Source of the DNA: Oscillospiraceae bacterium
Lineage (GTDB): Bacteria > Bacillota > Clostridia > Oscillospirales > Ruminococcaceae
Assembly (NCBI GenBank): GCA_021769725.1
Contig: JAETSI010000004.1
Coordinates: 62,001-126,000 of the forward strand
Length of the DNA: 64,000 bases
Direction: 5' to 3'
The notes under the pieces were generated by a model, which was not told where the DNA came from, did not search any database, and saw only the letters and a program-made list of their open reading frames with translations. The translations under genes and the position numbers were made by a program. How positions within the stretch are numbered: the first letter of the stretch is position 1; every line of letters begins with the position of its first letter. Below are positions 33,078-42,286 of the stretch, piece by piece.

Positions 33078-34931
33078 TCAAACTTCTGTGAAGTCTGCGT
33101 CAACAACGCCGTCGTCGTTTCCGCCATCAGCCTGACCGCCAGCCATGTCGGCAAACTGTGAAGGATCAATTCCGCCCTCGCCGCCGTTGGGATTAGCCTG
33201 CTGGTAGAGCTTTGCGGAGAGATCATAGAATGCTTTCTGGAGATCGTCCTTCTGTTTCTTGATCTCGTCGTAATTGTCTGCTTCAACGGCAGACTTGAGA
33301 GCTGCACACTTAGCCTCGATATTCGACTTCTCGTCAGCGGATACCTTATCGCCGAAGTCTCCGAGAGCCTTTTCACACTGGAATACAAGATTCTCAGCCT
33401 CATTCTTTGTATCTACCTGTTCACGGCGCTTCTTATCTTCAGCCGCATACTGCTCAGCTTCCTTGACAGCCTTGTCGATATCCTCCTTTGACATATTTGT
33501 GGAAGATGTTATCGTGATATTCTGCTCCTTGCCGGTGCCGAGATCCTTTGCAGAAACATGAACGATACCGTTTCTGTCAATATCAAAGGTTACTTCGATC
33601 TGGGGGATTCCTCTCGGTGCAGGAGCGATTCCATCAAGCAGGAATGTTCCGAGCATCTTGTTGTCTCTTGCAAACTCACGCTCGCCCTGGAGTACCTTGA
33701 TATCAACAGCAGGCTGATTATCAGCATATGTTGAGAAGATCTGAGACTTCTTTGTAGGGATAGTGGTATTTCTTTCGATCATTCTTGTGCAAATTCCGCC
33801 GGCTGTTTCGATACCCAGTGAAAGGGGAGTAACATCAAGAAGCAGGAGTCCGTTTTCAACTTCGCCGCCGAGAATACCACCCTGATATGCAGCTCCGAGA
33901 GCTACGCACTCATCAGGGTTGATGCCCTTGAAGGGGTCTTTGCCGATAAGCTTCTTCACAGCTTCCTGAACGGCAGGGATTCTTGAAGAACCGCCGACCA
34001 TGAGCACCTTGTCAAGCTCGGAAGCGGAAAGTCCGCTGTCGCTGAGCGCCTGACGTACAGGTCCCATCGTAGCCTCTACCAGATCGGCTGTAAGCTCGTT
34101 GAACTTAGCCTGTGTGAGGGTAAGATCAAGATGCTTGGGAGTGCCTGAAGCGTCAACGGTTATGAAAGGAATATTGATAGAAGTCGTGGTTCTGGATGAA
34201 AGCTCGATCTTTGCCTTTTCAGCAGCATCCTTAAGTCTCTGACCTGCCATCTTATCCTGTGAAAGGTCGATTCCCTCTGCCTTCTTGAACTCGTCTACGA
34301 TCCAGTTGATAATGCGCTGGTCGAAATCGTCGCCGCCAAGACGGTTGTTTCCGGCTGTTGCAAGAACCTGCTGAACATCCTCGCCCATTTCAATGATAGA
34401 CACATCGAACGTACCGCCGCCAAGATCGTATACCATTACAGTCTGCTCCTCTTCCTTGTCGATACCGTAAGAAAGAGCTGCTGCCGTAGGCTCGTTGATA
34501 ATACGCTTAACAGTAAGACCTGCGATCTGACCTGCATCCTTTGTAGCCTGTCTCTGTGAGTCAGTAAAGTAAGCGGGAACAGTAATAACTGCCTCTGTTA
34601 CAGGTTCGCCGAGGTATGCCTCTGCATCTGCCTTAAGCTTCTGGAGAGTCATTGCAGAGATCTGCTGAGGAGTATAGTTCTTGCCGTCGATAGTTACTTT
34701 ATAGTCAGAACCCATGTGTCTCTTGATAGAGGCAACTGTTCTGTCGTGATTTGTAATAGCCTGTCTCTTGGCGACCTGACCTACAAGACGCTCGCCGCTG
34801 TTTGTGAATGCCACAACGGACGGAGTTGTTCTTGCACCCTCGCTGTTGGGGATAACTACGGCGTTTCCGCCTTCCATAACAGCTACACATGAGTTTGTTG
34901 TACCAAGATCAATACCAATAATTTTTCCCAT
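33078..34931 (-). CDS. dnaK: Chaperone protein DnaK
   Basis: A 617-residue Hsp70. The ATPase domain begins [17 protein letters not shown] and includes [13 protein letters not shown] and [11 protein letters not shown]. The substrate domain starts near [14 protein letters not shown], with a helical lid and a Gly/Asp-rich C-terminus. It binds unfolded peptides with DnaJ and GrpE. Ribosome site TCAGGAGG. No CIRCE stands directly before dnaK, so it depends on the hrcA promoter or on processing of that transcript. Confidence 0.98.
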   Translation of the reverse strand: MGKIIGIDLGTTNSCVAVMEGGNAVVIPNSEGARTTPSVVAFTNSGERLVGQVAKRQAITNHDRTVASIKRHMGSDYKVTIDGKNYTPQQISAMTLQKLKADAEAYLGEPVTEAVITVPAYFTDSQRQATKDAGQIAGLTVKRIINEPTAAALSYGIDKEEEQTVMVYDLGGGTFDVSIIEMGEDVQQVLATAGNNRLGGDDFDQRIINWIVDEFKKAEGIDLSQDKMAGQRLKDAAEKAKIELSSRTTTSINIPFITVDASGTPKHLDLTLTQAKFNELTADLVEATMGPVRQALSDSGLSASELDKVLMVGGSSRIPAVQEAVKKLIGKDPFKGINPDECVALGAAYQGGILGGEVENGLLLLDVTPLSLGIETAGGICTRMIERNTTIPTKKSQIFSTYADNQPAVDIKVLQGEREFARDNKMLGTFLLDGIAPAPRGIPQIEVTFDIDRNGIVHVSAKDLGTGKEQNITITSSTNMSKEDIDKAVKEAEQYAAEDKKRREQVDTKNEAENLVFQCEKALGDFGDKVSADEKSNIEAKCAALKSAVEADNYDEIKKQKDDLQKAFYDLSAKLYQQANPNGGEGGIDPSQFADMAGGQADGGNDDGVVDADFTEV

Positions 34932-35016
34932 AATAAAACCTCCTGAAAAATTAAATCGTTTTAATTTAAATATATGTGTACAGCGGAATACCGCTGATTG
35001 TTTTCTGCCCGTATCA

Positions 35017-35607
35017 TCAGACAGCTACTGCTACCATTGCCGGACGGATAAGCTTATCACCAAGCATATAGCCTTTCTGATATACGGCACATACGTGGTT
35101 CGGATCATATTCCGTGCTCTCCAGCTGTTGGATAGCGTTGTGGAAATTAGGATCAAATTCCGCACCGAGAGCATCTATCACGGTAACGTTCATCTTCTCA
35201 AGAAAAGCTTTCAGCTGTCCGAAGATCATCACCATGCCGTTTTTAAAGTTCTCGTCGCTGCATTCCGCCTCGATCGATCTTTCAAAGCTGTCGATAACCG
35301 GCAGGAGCTGCTCTATACACTTTATGGAAGCGTTCTGGTAAGTTTCTGTTTTTTCTTTAGCTGTTCTTTTGCGATAGTTGTCATACTCAGCAAAAAGCCG
35401 CAGATGCTTTTCCTTTGCCTCCTGAAGTTCTTCCTCAAGTTCTGCATACTGAGATGCCGTGTCGTTGTATTCGCTTACAGCGTCGTCCTCATCGGTTCTG
35501 CCGTCTTCGGAGTTGTCAAGAACCTTATTAATAAGTTCCTCGTTTATCTCCACTTCCGGCTCTGCGGAAGTTTCCTCAGTTTCGTTTGTCAGGTTTTTAT
35601 CTTCCAT
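35017..35607 (-). CDS. grpE: Nucleotide exchange factor GrpE
   Basis: A 196-residue GrpE with an acidic disordered N-terminus, a long coiled coil ([20 protein letters not shown]) and the conserved end [11 protein letters not shown] and [21 protein letters not shown]. It releases ADP from DnaK. The gene starts 14 nt after hrcA with GGAAGGAG upstream. The spacer to dnaK (85 nt) contains a small CAGCGG-AATA-CCGCTG hairpin. Confidence 0.96.
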   Translation of the reverse strand: MEDKNLTNETEETSAEPEVEINEELINKVLDNSEDGRTDEDDAVSEYNDTASQYAELEEELQEAKEKHLRLFAEYDNYRKRTAKEKTETYQNASIKCIEQLLPVIDSFERSIEAECSDENFKNGMVMIFGQLKAFLEKMNVTVIDALGAEFDPNFHNAIQQLESTEYDPNHVCAVYQKGYMLGDKLIRPAMVAVAV

Positions 35608-35621
35608 CGGTATACTCCTTC

Positions 35622-36659
35622 CTACGAATTTATTTCGTCTGTATCATAATCGTCGTCGCTGCCGGACATAATACTTGATATCTTTTGTGTCAGGTAGTCA
35701 ACGTAGGGGATTATCTTTCTGTAGTCAACTCTCATAGGTCCTATTACTCCAAGCGAACCGACTTCTCTGCCGCCCTTGCGGTACTTTGATACTATGAGAC
35801 TTGAATTTCCTATAGCAAAGTTTCCGCTTTCAGAACCGAATTTTACCTGTATTCCGCTGAATGCGTCTTCCAGGATACCGGTAAATTCATTTTTATGCTC
35901 AATGAACCGCACGACCTCCATTTTATCAAGCTCGTCGCAGGAGAGAAGCTTTTCGCCTCCTCTTACGGTAAGTTCCTGATGCCGGAGATCCTCTGAAAGC
36001 TCGCATATTCCTTTCACAAGCGGTGAGAGGGAAACCATATACGTGCTGAGTGCGGCAACCATTTTATCGAACATTTCATCGGAAAGTTCTTCAACAGAAA
36101 CGCCGCTGAGATTTTCTTCTATATAATGTGTAAAGAATTCAAGCTGTTCGTGATTAAGGTCAAATTCCAACCGGCAAGCTTTGTTTTTGATATTTCCGCT
36201 GGAAGTGATAAGGAGAATAACATAAACACGCCTTCCCGTAGGTATGACTTCTACCTTTGAAATCACCGAAAATCTCGGCGCTGAATTCACAGTCACTGCC
36301 GCACACTGGGTAAGTTCTGTAAGAGCCGCTGCGGCATTCTGTATCAGAAGTTCCTCGGTAGTATCCTCATCTCCGAGCATTTTGTCAAGGCGAAGTTTTT
36401 CATCGTCGGAAAGTTCGGTAAGCGTCATAAGTTCATCTATATACAGCCTGTATCCCATAAAAGTAGGGATTCTTCCTGCCGAAGTATGAGGCTGTTCCAG
36501 ATATCCCATCTGTTCCAGAGCCGCCATATCATTTCGTATTGTAGCAGCAGAAACATTTATGTGATCGAGCTTTGAAATTGCTTTTGAGCCTACCGGCTCG
36601 CCGGTTCTGACGTATTCGTCAACCACGGCTGCCAGAATTTTCAGCTTTCTGTCGTCCAC
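35622..36659 (-). CDS. hrcA: Heat-inducible transcription repressor HrcA
   Basis: A 345-residue HrcA with N-terminal winged helix (RKLKILAAVVDEYVRTGEPV, GSKAIS, SAATIRNDMAALEQMGYLEQ) and central GAF-like domain ending in IGPMRVDYRKIIPYVDYL. It binds CIRCE and is kept active by GroEL. GTG 36659 is the start, with AAGGAAGG upstream; a nearby ATG is out of frame. A perfect CIRCE lies 33 bp upstream, so the operon is autoregulated. Confidence 0.96.
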   Translation of the reverse strand: MDDRKLKILAAVVDEYVRTGEPVGSKAISKLDHINVSAATIRNDMAALEQMGYLEQPHTSAGRIPTFMGYRLYIDELMTLTELSDDEKLRLDKMLGDEDTTEELLIQNAAAALTELTQCAAVTVNSAPRFSVISKVEVIPTGRRVYVILLITSSGNIKNKACRLEFDLNHEQLEFFTHYIEENLSGVSVEELSDEMFDKMVAALSTYMVSLSPLVKGICELSEDLRHQELTVRGGEKLLSCDELDKMEVVRFIEHKNEFTGILEDAFSGIQVKFGSESGNFAIGNSSLIVSKYRKGGREVGSLGVIGPMRVDYRKIIPYVDYLTQKISSIMSGSDDDYDTDEINS

Positions 36660-36691
36660 GAATCATCACACCTTCCTTTTTCGTGTACGCA

Positions 36692-36718
36692 TTAGCACTC
36701 TATCTCTTCGAGTGCTAA
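36692..36718. promoter_or_regulatory. CIRCE operator
   Basis: TTAGCACTC and GAGTGCTAA are separated by 9 bp, matching the consensus exactly. It lies between the hrcA start and its promoter. Confidence 0.98.
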
Positions 36719-36728
36719 ATATAATTTA

Positions 36729-36751
36729 TCACTATTATTGCTCTTTGTCAA
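36729..36751 (-). promoter_or_regulatory. -35 region and spacer of the hrcA promoter
   Basis: TTGACA on the minus strand at 36746-36751. The -10 is weak (TAAATT at about 36723-36728 with a 17-bp spacer), just upstream of CIRCE, so HrcA would block the start point. Confidence 0.6.
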
Positions 36752-36825
36752 GTGATTTATGCATTTTCAGCACTTTGCATTATTTTTACATCTGGTATCT
36801 GCATTATTTTTGTCAGATTAACAAC

Positions 36826-36861
36826 AAAAAAACGCCGCACAAGACACTTTCCTGTGCAGCG
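36826..36861 (-). terminator. Terminator of the carboxypeptidase gene
   Basis: On the minus strand CGCTGCACA and TGTGCGGCG form a stem (one mismatch) with an 11-nt loop and seven T. It starts just after the stop at 36868. Confidence 0.85.
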
Positions 36862-36867
36862 ATATTG

Positions 36868-37992
36868 TTATGCTTCATTATCGGAATTATCACTCGTTGC
36901 GCTGTCATTGCCGCTGTTTCCTTCGTCTCCGGAAGAATCCTCCGCCGGCACATCGACTGTTGATTCAACCGCAGGAATTCCGTCCTCATACACGGTAACG
37001 ATAAATCCGTCAACATTATTTCCCGAAATGCTGTATTCTTTTCCTGCCGGAACGGGAACGGTTGTCTTTTCGGAACCGTCATCCGAAGCCACAAAATAGA
37101 CCTCATAGCTCCTGTTCTCGTCATCCGTAAATAAAAGATGCTCGCCGCCGTATGAATATTTTTCCCGGAGAAGATCTATATATTCTTCCAGACAGAGATC
37201 ATTTTTCGTGATATACCATGCGTGCGGAATTCCGACATAGCGGAAGTGCCAAGGTTCTGCCGCTATTTTGGTAATATCCTTTTTCTCCTCGGTATAACGC
37301 ACGATAAAGCCGTATTTATAGCAGTTTTCATTGATCCATGCAAAATCCCCCGTACCCTGATAATCATAGTTCACAATCTCGCTGAAATCAAAGGCATATC
37401 CCGTCTCATGCTCGCTATATCCGGGTTTTGCGGCTATCTCAGGGCCTTTTTCATCCAGAATAGCCTGTTGACGCTCGGTGCTTCTGTGTGCTCCGTATAT
37501 GATAAGGGTGTCGTTATAGTACAGATTGTAAAAATCTTCGATCATTATTTTCATTGGTTCATAAACCACCGATAATATAAGGTCATCCTCTTCTTCAGTG
37601 TTGGGGTCTGCAAGAGCCGAAAAGAATGTTACTTCATTTTCAGTATTTTTCTCGATAATGCTCACAAGATCTTCATCACCGCCGAAATACTGATGATCTT
37701 CATTGACAAGAATAAGATCTCCCTTATACTTGTTCTTGGTATCTTCCATAAAGGACTCGTAAATAACCTTATCCGGGTCGGAAGCATCATCAGGAGCGAC
37801 AGAAGTCGGCTCGGTAACTTCAATAATGCTTTCACCCGTATCGGTTTTTTCAATGGTTTCAGATTTCTTCAATGCGCCGTTTATCATAAATGCTCCGACG
37901 CCGATTATTCCTGCGCAAATGATTAATTCGGTCAGGAATTTTGCCTGCCGTATGCTCTTTTCTCTGCTTTTCTTCTGTTTATTCTTAGCCAT
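36868..37992 (-). CDS. Membrane-anchored D-Ala-D-Ala carboxypeptidase, VanY type (M15B)
   Basis: A 374-residue protein with a basic N-terminus, one membrane anchor (FLTELIICAGIIGVGAFMI), an acidic linker, and a zinc peptidase domain. Key motifs: YGAHRSTERQQAIL, GYSEHETGYAFDF (Zn ligands His and Asp) and EPWHFRYVG (catalytic Glu and third ligand). The C-terminus is a Ser/Asp/Asn-rich tail. It would trim stem peptides outside the membrane. No van regulatory genes are adjacent, so a general wall-remodelling role is likelier than resistance. Confidence 0.88.
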   Translation of the reverse strand: MAKNKQKKSREKSIRQAKFLTELIICAGIIGVGAFMINGALKKSETIEKTDTGESIIEVTEPTSVAPDDASDPDKVIYESFMEDTKNKYKGDLILVNEDHQYFGGDEDLVSIIEKNTENEVTFFSALADPNTEEEDDLILSVVYEPMKIMIEDFYNLYYNDTLIIYGAHRSTERQQAILDEKGPEIAAKPGYSEHETGYAFDFSEIVNYDYQGTGDFAWINENCYKYGFIVRYTEEKKDITKIAAEPWHFRYVGIPHAWYITKNDLCLEEYIDLLREKYSYGGEHLLFTDDENRSYEVYFVASDDGSEKTTVPVPAGKEYSISGNNVDGFIVTVYEDGIPAVESTVDVPAEDSSGDEGNSGNDSATSDNSDNEA

Positions 37993-38017
37993 TTTCTACT
38001 CCATTCTGCCGCCAATT

Positions 38018-38056
38018 CGTCAGCTTGTACTGTAAGACGGATCTCTCAGGCTGACG
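38018..38056. other. Inverted repeat upstream of the carboxypeptidase gene
   Basis: CGTCAGC (38018-38024) and GCTGACG (38050-38056) frame the presumed leader. A MITE lies directly beyond. No clear promoter could be placed between the MITE and the gene. Confidence 0.35.
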
Positions 38057-38077
38057 ATATTATTCTATAAGACATAA

Positions 38078-38251
38078 AGGCAACGCCTCACAAAGATTGT
38101 GCGGCAGATGCACAGTCAGATTTTTCGTCAAATTGCATAAAAACGACGCAGGCATACTATCGTATGGCAAGGAATTTTTGTGTGATATGACGGAAAATCT
38201 GCAAGCAGATGACGTACAAAGCCGTCAGGCGGTCTTTGTGCGGTGTTGCCT
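38078..38251. mobile_element. MITE-like element with 19-bp terminal inverted repeats
   Basis: The left end AGGCAACGCCTCACAAAGA and the right end TCTTTGTGCGGTGTTGCCT match as inverted repeats at 17 of 19 positions over a 174-bp unit with no gene. The interior holds further palindromic pieces (CATACTATCGTATGGC, CTGCAAGCAGATG). A shortened relative lies at 16702. No matching transposase is in the window. Confidence 0.82.
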
Positions 38252-38387
38252 AAATGTATCTTTTGCTATACAAGTGTATTATAACACACAATTCCGGAAA
38301 AATATAGTGGTTTTACATCATATTTGTTAATGTGCACAATTATTTTTCTTAAAATACTGCTTTTTTCACAATATTCGCTTAACCCTA

Positions 38388-38416
38388 TTGAAAAATATTG
38401 AATAAGATGTTATAAT
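38388..38416 (+). promoter_or_regulatory. Promoter of the zinc-ribbon repeat protein
   Basis: TTGAAA (38388-38393), 17 bp, TATAAT (38411-38416). Confidence 0.75.
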
Positions 38417-38456
38417 TATATTATCTATGATATATGTTATCAAAGGAGTGATTTAT

Positions 38457-40001
38457 ATGACTTGCCCTCAGTGCGGTAATGAGAATCCGCCTAAGCTGAA
38501 ATTCTGCGTAAAATGCGGAACAAATCTCGATAACCCACAGGAAATAAATTACGAACAGGTAGATATGGGAAACTACCATTCTGAGGAAGATCATAACTCC
38601 GGAGGATTCAGTCTCGGCAGCGGTACGTTTACTATTCGCGATACCGCTCCTACGGCAGATTCATCCTCCGATTTCTACACCGCTGACGAGCTTAACAGCG
38701 ACGAGGAAGAATTTGATTTCAGCAGCTTCGACGAGCCTTTTATACCAAAGCTGGACGCCGACAGGCTCTCTATGCCGTCTATGAACAATCCCTCGCCGCA
38801 GAGAGGGTTTCCTCAGCAGCCATTTCCCAATCAGCCGCAGAATCATCCCATGGGCGGAATGCCGCAAGCTCCGCAGATGGGAAGTATGCCGGCTATGACA
38901 GGAATGCCGCAGCCTATGGGATTGAACGGTATGCCGCCGCAGCCTCAGATTATCGGATACGATCAGAGCGGTATGCCTATCTACAGTCAGGCTCAGCCTA
39001 TGATGTTCCCACAGCCTCAGATTATTGGATACGACCAGAGCGGTATGCCTATCTACGGTCAGGCTCAGCCCATGATGTTCCCACAGCCTCAGATTATCGG
39101 ATACGACCAGAACGGTATGCCTATCTACGGTCAGGCTCAGCCCATGATGTACGCACAGCCTCAGATCATCGGCTATGACCAGAGCGGTATGCCGATTTAC
39201 GGTCAGGCTCAGCCTATGATGTTCCCACAGCAGCCTGTTCAGCCGATTCAGCCAGCTCAGAATGATATGCCGGGTATGCCTAATATGACGTCAGCAGGAG
39301 CAATGCCCGGAATCCCGGCAATGGGCGGATTACCGCAGATGCAGCCGTTCGGCGGACAAAACGCCGTTAATCATCCTGTCCCGGATAATAACACCGCAAA
39401 AGAACGTGTTGAGGTATCCGATGATTTCTGGAAATTCTTCGACGGCGGAAAAGCTGCGGATCACAGCGATAACGATGATTTCTTCGGCAAAAAGGACATG
39501 GACACAATCGCTTCCGGCAGCACGGACGCAGGACGTCTTAAACGCTTTGAGCGTAAGAAAAACGATTACATGAGCGATACTCCGCTTGTTGACGGCTCTA
39601 AGCTTGCTGCAAATCCCGAAGCTAAATTCAATAAACTCTATATGCGCAAAACGGATATTGTAGATGCCGGTGACCTTGAAGCAAAAAATAATGCGCCGGT
39701 GCAGGATATAATGGGCGTTACAAAAGAAGTTGACGCCGATACGATAAACGTCTACAAGCATTACAAAACAAGAATATCCATGGAACACACCGAGGATGCA
39801 GACGCAGATCAGCTTGAAGCATACAATCCGGTACATAAAGAATCCATTATGGCTCAGGCAGATCACGCTGTAGAAGCTCTTCCAAAGAAAAAGACTACCT
39901 ACGTTGACGAAATAGATGCAATAGAGCTTCCTGAATATATGCAGGCACGAAAAACCGTTAACGATGATACTCCGCAGATACCTGATCTGCCGGAAATATA
40001 G
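38457..40001 (+). CDS. Zinc-ribbon protein with Gln/Pro/Met-rich tandem repeats
   Basis: A 514-residue protein. It begins with a double-Cys zinc ribbon (CPQCGNENPPKLKFCVKCG), then an acidic region, a long Pro/Met/Gln/Gly-rich low-complexity segment with four tandem 24-residue repeats (QPQIIGYDQSGMPIYGQAQP), and a charged C-terminal half (VSDDFWKFFDGGKAAD, TPLVDGSKLAANPEAKFNKL). No membrane helix. Function unknown; the layout suggests a scaffold or condensate-forming protein (guess). ATG 38457 with AAAGGAG is chosen over an earlier in-frame ATG at 38427 that lacks a site. mscL follows 50 nt after the stop. Confidence 0.8.
   Translation: MTCPQCGNENPPKLKFCVKCGTNLDNPQEINYEQVDMGNYHSEEDHNSGGFSLGSGTFTIRDTAPTADSSSDFYTADELNSDEEEFDFSSFDEPFIPKLDADRLSMPSMNNPSPQRGFPQQPFPNQPQNHPMGGMPQAPQMGSMPAMTGMPQPMGLNGMPPQPQIIGYDQSGMPIYSQAQPMMFPQPQIIGYDQSGMPIYGQAQPMMFPQPQIIGYDQNGMPIYGQAQPMMYAQPQIIGYDQSGMPIYGQAQPMMFPQQPVQPIQPAQNDMPGMPNMTSAGAMPGIPAMGGLPQMQPFGGQNAVNHPVPDNNTAKERVEVSDDFWKFFDGGKAADHSDNDDFFGKKDMDTIASGSTDAGRLKRFERKKNDYMSDTPLVDGSKLAANPEAKFNKLYMRKTDIVDAGDLEAKNNAPVQDIMGVTKEVDADTINVYKHYKTRISMEHTEDADADQLEAYNPVHKESIMAQADHAVEALPKKKTTYVDEIDAIELPEYMQARKTVNDDTPQIPDLPEI
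38937..39224 (+). repeat. Four tandem 72-bp coding repeats
   Basis: Each unit encodes PQPQIIGYDQSGMPIYGQAQ plus PMMF. Units 1 to 4 differ by a few silent changes and single residues (S/G, S/N, F/Y), so they are fairly recent duplications. Confidence 0.95.
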
Positions 40002-40051
40002 AAACTAAGCTGCAAAAGGCTTAAAATTAAAGCAAAGGAGTAAAAAAGAAA

Positions 40052-40459
40052 ATGAAGAAATTTTTTGAGGAATTCAAAGCATTCGCACTCAAGGGCAATG
40101 TTATGGATCTGGCTATCGGTGTCATCATCGGAGCTGCTTTCGGAGACATTGTCACGTCGTTTACCGAAGATTTCATCAATCCCCTTATCGCCTGTATAGG
40201 CGGAGCTGAGGTTGGCGGAAGAATCCAGATCGGCAGCACGGGACAGTACTTAAACTGGGGACACTTTATTACAGCCATTATTAATTTCCTTATTATGGCA
40301 TTCTGTATCTTCCTCATGATGAAGAGTGTAAACAAACTTCTCTCACTGGGAAGGAAGAAAACTGAGGAAGCCCCGAAAGCTCCGCCCGAGCCTACAAAAG
40401 AAGAAGTGCTTCTCACAGAGATCAGGGATCTTCTCAAGCAGAACAACTCTCAGCAGTAA
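40052..40459 (+). CDS. mscL: Large-conductance mechanosensitive channel
   Basis: A 135-residue MscL with N-terminal amphipathic helix (FFEEFKAFALKGNVMDLAIG), first membrane helix (VIIGAAFGDIVTSF), second helix (FITAIINFLIMAFCIFLMM) and C-terminal bundle (LLTEIRDLLKQNN). It opens under membrane tension to release solutes on osmotic downshock. AAGGAG lies 12 nt before the ATG. A long-stem terminator follows. Confidence 0.96.
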   Translation: MKKFFEEFKAFALKGNVMDLAIGVIIGAAFGDIVTSFTEDFINPLIACIGGAEVGGRIQIGSTGQYLNWGHFITAIINFLIMAFCIFLMMKSVNKLLSLGRKKTEEAPKAPPEPTKEEVLLTEIRDLLKQNNSQQ

Positions 40460-40485
40460 CGCTTATAACCTGTCCGCATAAAATT

Positions 40486-40560
40486 ATAACGGGTTTTCGG
40501 AATATATAAGAACCTGTCTTCATAAGATATGTTCTAACTTCCGGAAATCCGTTATTTTTT
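40486..40560 (+). terminator. Branched terminator after mscL
   Basis: ATAACGGGTTTTCGGAA (40486-40502) pairs with TTCCGGAAATCCGTTAT (40539-40555; mostly paired) and T's follow. An inner AGAAC/GTTCT helix lies in the loop. Confidence 0.75.
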
Positions 40561-40569
40561 AATTTCCCC

Positions 40570-40598
40570 TTGACTTTACGGAAAGGTAAGGTTATAAT
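40570..40598 (+). promoter_or_regulatory. Promoter of the TIM-barrel/nrdR unit
   Basis: TTGACT (40570-40575), 17 bp, TATAAT (40593-40598). Confidence 0.85.
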
Positions 40599-40641
40599 AT
40601 CAGTATAGCTATAATCAAATTTTTCATCGGGAGGTAAAAAA

Positions 40642-41427
40642 TTGATCGCTGGTGTTTCTACAGCTTGTCTTTTTCCTAAACCCCTTGAGGAAAGCCTTTA
40701 CGATCTTCTTGTAAACGGCGTTTCCTGCGTGGAGATATTCATAAATACTCACTCCGAACTAAAAAAAAGTTTTGCCCACGGCGCAGCCGGAATGCTCAGA
40801 CGATTTGATGCAAAATGCGTTTCTCTGCACCCTTTCACCTGCGAAATGGAACAGCTTTTCTTTTTCTCCGACTATGAACGCAGAATTACAGACGCACTTG
40901 AATATTACAAATACTATTTCAGATTCATGAATATAGTCGGAGCAAAATATCTTATTTTTCACAGCGGAAAGGCAGTCAGATCAAAAGACTTCTTCTGTGA
41001 GCGCTACAGCAGGCTCTACAGGCTCGGAAAGGAATTCGGAGTAACAGTAGCCGTGGAGAATGTCTCACGCTGTCAGAGCGGTTCTTCGGCGTATATAAAG
41101 GACATCGCCGCCATGCTAGGAAACGAATTCTCTTTCGTACTGGATACAAAACAGGCAGTACGTGCAGGGGAAAATCCCTTTAAATTCCTGGATGCCGCCG
41201 GAAAAGCCGTAGACCATGTTCATATAAGCGATTCCGGAGAACTTGGGGACTGTCTCCCGATAGGCAGCGGAAGATTTGATTTCAGACTGTTTTTCGATAA
41301 ACTCGGCAGACTTAATCCCGACTGCTCGGTTATACTGGAACTTTACAGAAATAATTTCAGCGGAATAAGCGAACTTATTTCAAGCTATAATAAACTCAAT
41401 AAAATGATTGGGAGGAAACAGCAATGA
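40642..41427 (+). CDS. TIM-barrel protein of the sugar isomerase / AP endonuclease 2 family
   Basis: A 261-residue barrel protein (pfam AP_endonuc_2 type). Metal-ligand candidates sit in CVSLHPFT, LIFHSGKA, VAVENVSR, VLDTKQAV, DHVHISDSG and VILELYR, in the usual order for sugar isomerases/epimerases or endonuclease IV-like enzymes. The substrate is unknown. The start is TTG 40642, with GGGAGG 7 nt upstream. Its stop overlaps the nrdR start in ATGA, so the two are coupled. Confidence 0.8.
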   Translation: MIAGVSTACLFPKPLEESLYDLLVNGVSCVEIFINTHSELKKSFAHGAAGMLRRFDAKCVSLHPFTCEMEQLFFFSDYERRITDALEYYKYYFRFMNIVGAKYLIFHSGKAVRSKDFFCERYSRLYRLGKEFGVTVAVENVSRCQSGSSAYIKDIAAMLGNEFSFVLDTKQAVRAGENPFKFLDAAGKAVDHVHISDSGELGDCLPIGSGRFDFRLFFDKLGRLNPDCSVILELYRNNFSGISELISSYNKLNKMIGRKQQ

Positions 41428-41894
41428 AATGTCCGATTTGCGGCTTTAATGACTCAAAAGTCACGGATACACGTCAACTGAACGACCGCATAAAACGCCG
41501 CAGGGAATGCATAAAATGCCGTGGAAGATTCACTACCTACGAAATAGTGGAGATACCTCTGCTTATGGTGGAAAAACGTGCCGGAGGATTCGAGACTTTC
41601 GACCGCTCCAAACTGATAAAGGGTATTTTCTCCGCAATAAAAAAACGTCCCGTAACTATAACGCAGGTGGAAGAAATTGCAGATCATATAGAAAATTACT
41701 GTGCAAACGAAATGCGCAATACTATAAAATCCAGCGAAATAGGAAATCTCGTACTCAACAAACTGCGTGAGATCGACCCTATCTCTTATATACGCTTTGC
41801 ATCCGTATATAAGGATTTTACCGATATAGACAGCTTTGTATCTGTCATCAGTGAATTTAACAACGCTGAAAATGAAGCTCCGGCTTCTGAATAA
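41424..41894 (+). CDS. nrdR: Transcriptional repressor NrdR
   Basis: A 156-residue NrdR with N-terminal zinc ribbon (CPICGFNDSKVTDTR, RRRECIKCRGRFTTYE) and ATP-cone domain (VEKRAGGFETFDRSKLIKGI). It senses ATP/dATP and represses ribonucleotide reductase genes. No nrd gene or NrdR box was seen in the window. It is coupled to the TIM-barrel gene upstream and followed by a small membrane-protein gene after 18 nt. Confidence 0.96.
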   Translation: MKCPICGFNDSKVTDTRQLNDRIKRRRECIKCRGRFTTYEIVEIPLLMVEKRAGGFETFDRSKLIKGIFSAIKKRPVTITQVEEIADHIENYCANEMRNTIKSSEIGNLVLNKLREIDPISYIRFASVYKDFTDIDSFVSVISEFNNAENEAPASE

Positions 41895-41912
41895 TAAACG
41901 GAGGTAAATAAA

Positions 41913-42284
41913 ATGAAAGAAATCCTTGAAAACTTTAATGACCAGAGCGCACAGAACTCCTTTACACAGGCAGATGTGCAGAAAAACAACATTCTTGTAG
42001 CTGTATGCTATGTCTTTCCTATCCTTTTCTTCGTCCCCATACTCGTTGACGGAAGTTCGCCATTTTGCCGATTCCACGCCAATCAGCAGCTGACCTTGTT
42101 TATTTTCGACATTATCCTCGGCATTGTCATGGCTATAATCGGAATTATTCCGGTGCTTGGAGCTATCATTGATGTTCTTATTAGTCTCTGTATGCTCGCT
42201 CTCTTAATTGCTCTTGTTTACGGCGCAGTTAAGGGCATGGCTGTAAGAATACCTTTTATCGGCAATTTCATCAATGTTTTCTGA
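41913..42284 (+). CDS. DUF4870-like small membrane protein
   Basis: A 123-residue protein with an N-terminal soluble stretch and three hydrophobic segments (ILVAVCYVFPILFFVPILV; FIFDIILGIVMAIIGIIPVL; LISLCMLALLIALVYG). The pattern CRFHANQQLTLF between helices 1 and 2 is typical of DUF4870/TM2-like families. Function unknown. Ribosome site CGGAGG. It is the last gene of the unit and ends 2 nt before the end of the convergent gene. Confidence 0.75.
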   Translation: MKEILENFNDQSAQNSFTQADVQKNNILVAVCYVFPILFFVPILVDGSSPFCRFHANQQLTLFIFDIILGIVMAIIGIIPVLGAIIDVLISLCMLALLIALVYGAVKGMAVRIPFIGNFINVF

Positions 42285-42286
42285 AA

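Noticed and set aside
34932..35016. A second CIRCE element before dnaK
   Set aside because: No TTAGCACTC-N9-GAGTGCTAA match in the grpE-dnaK spacer; only a small CAGCGG hairpin.
36868..37992. Vancomycin-resistance vanY
   Set aside because: No vanHAX-like ligase or VanRS pair adjacent; the ddl in the window is of D-Ala-D-Ala type and lies 16 kb away.
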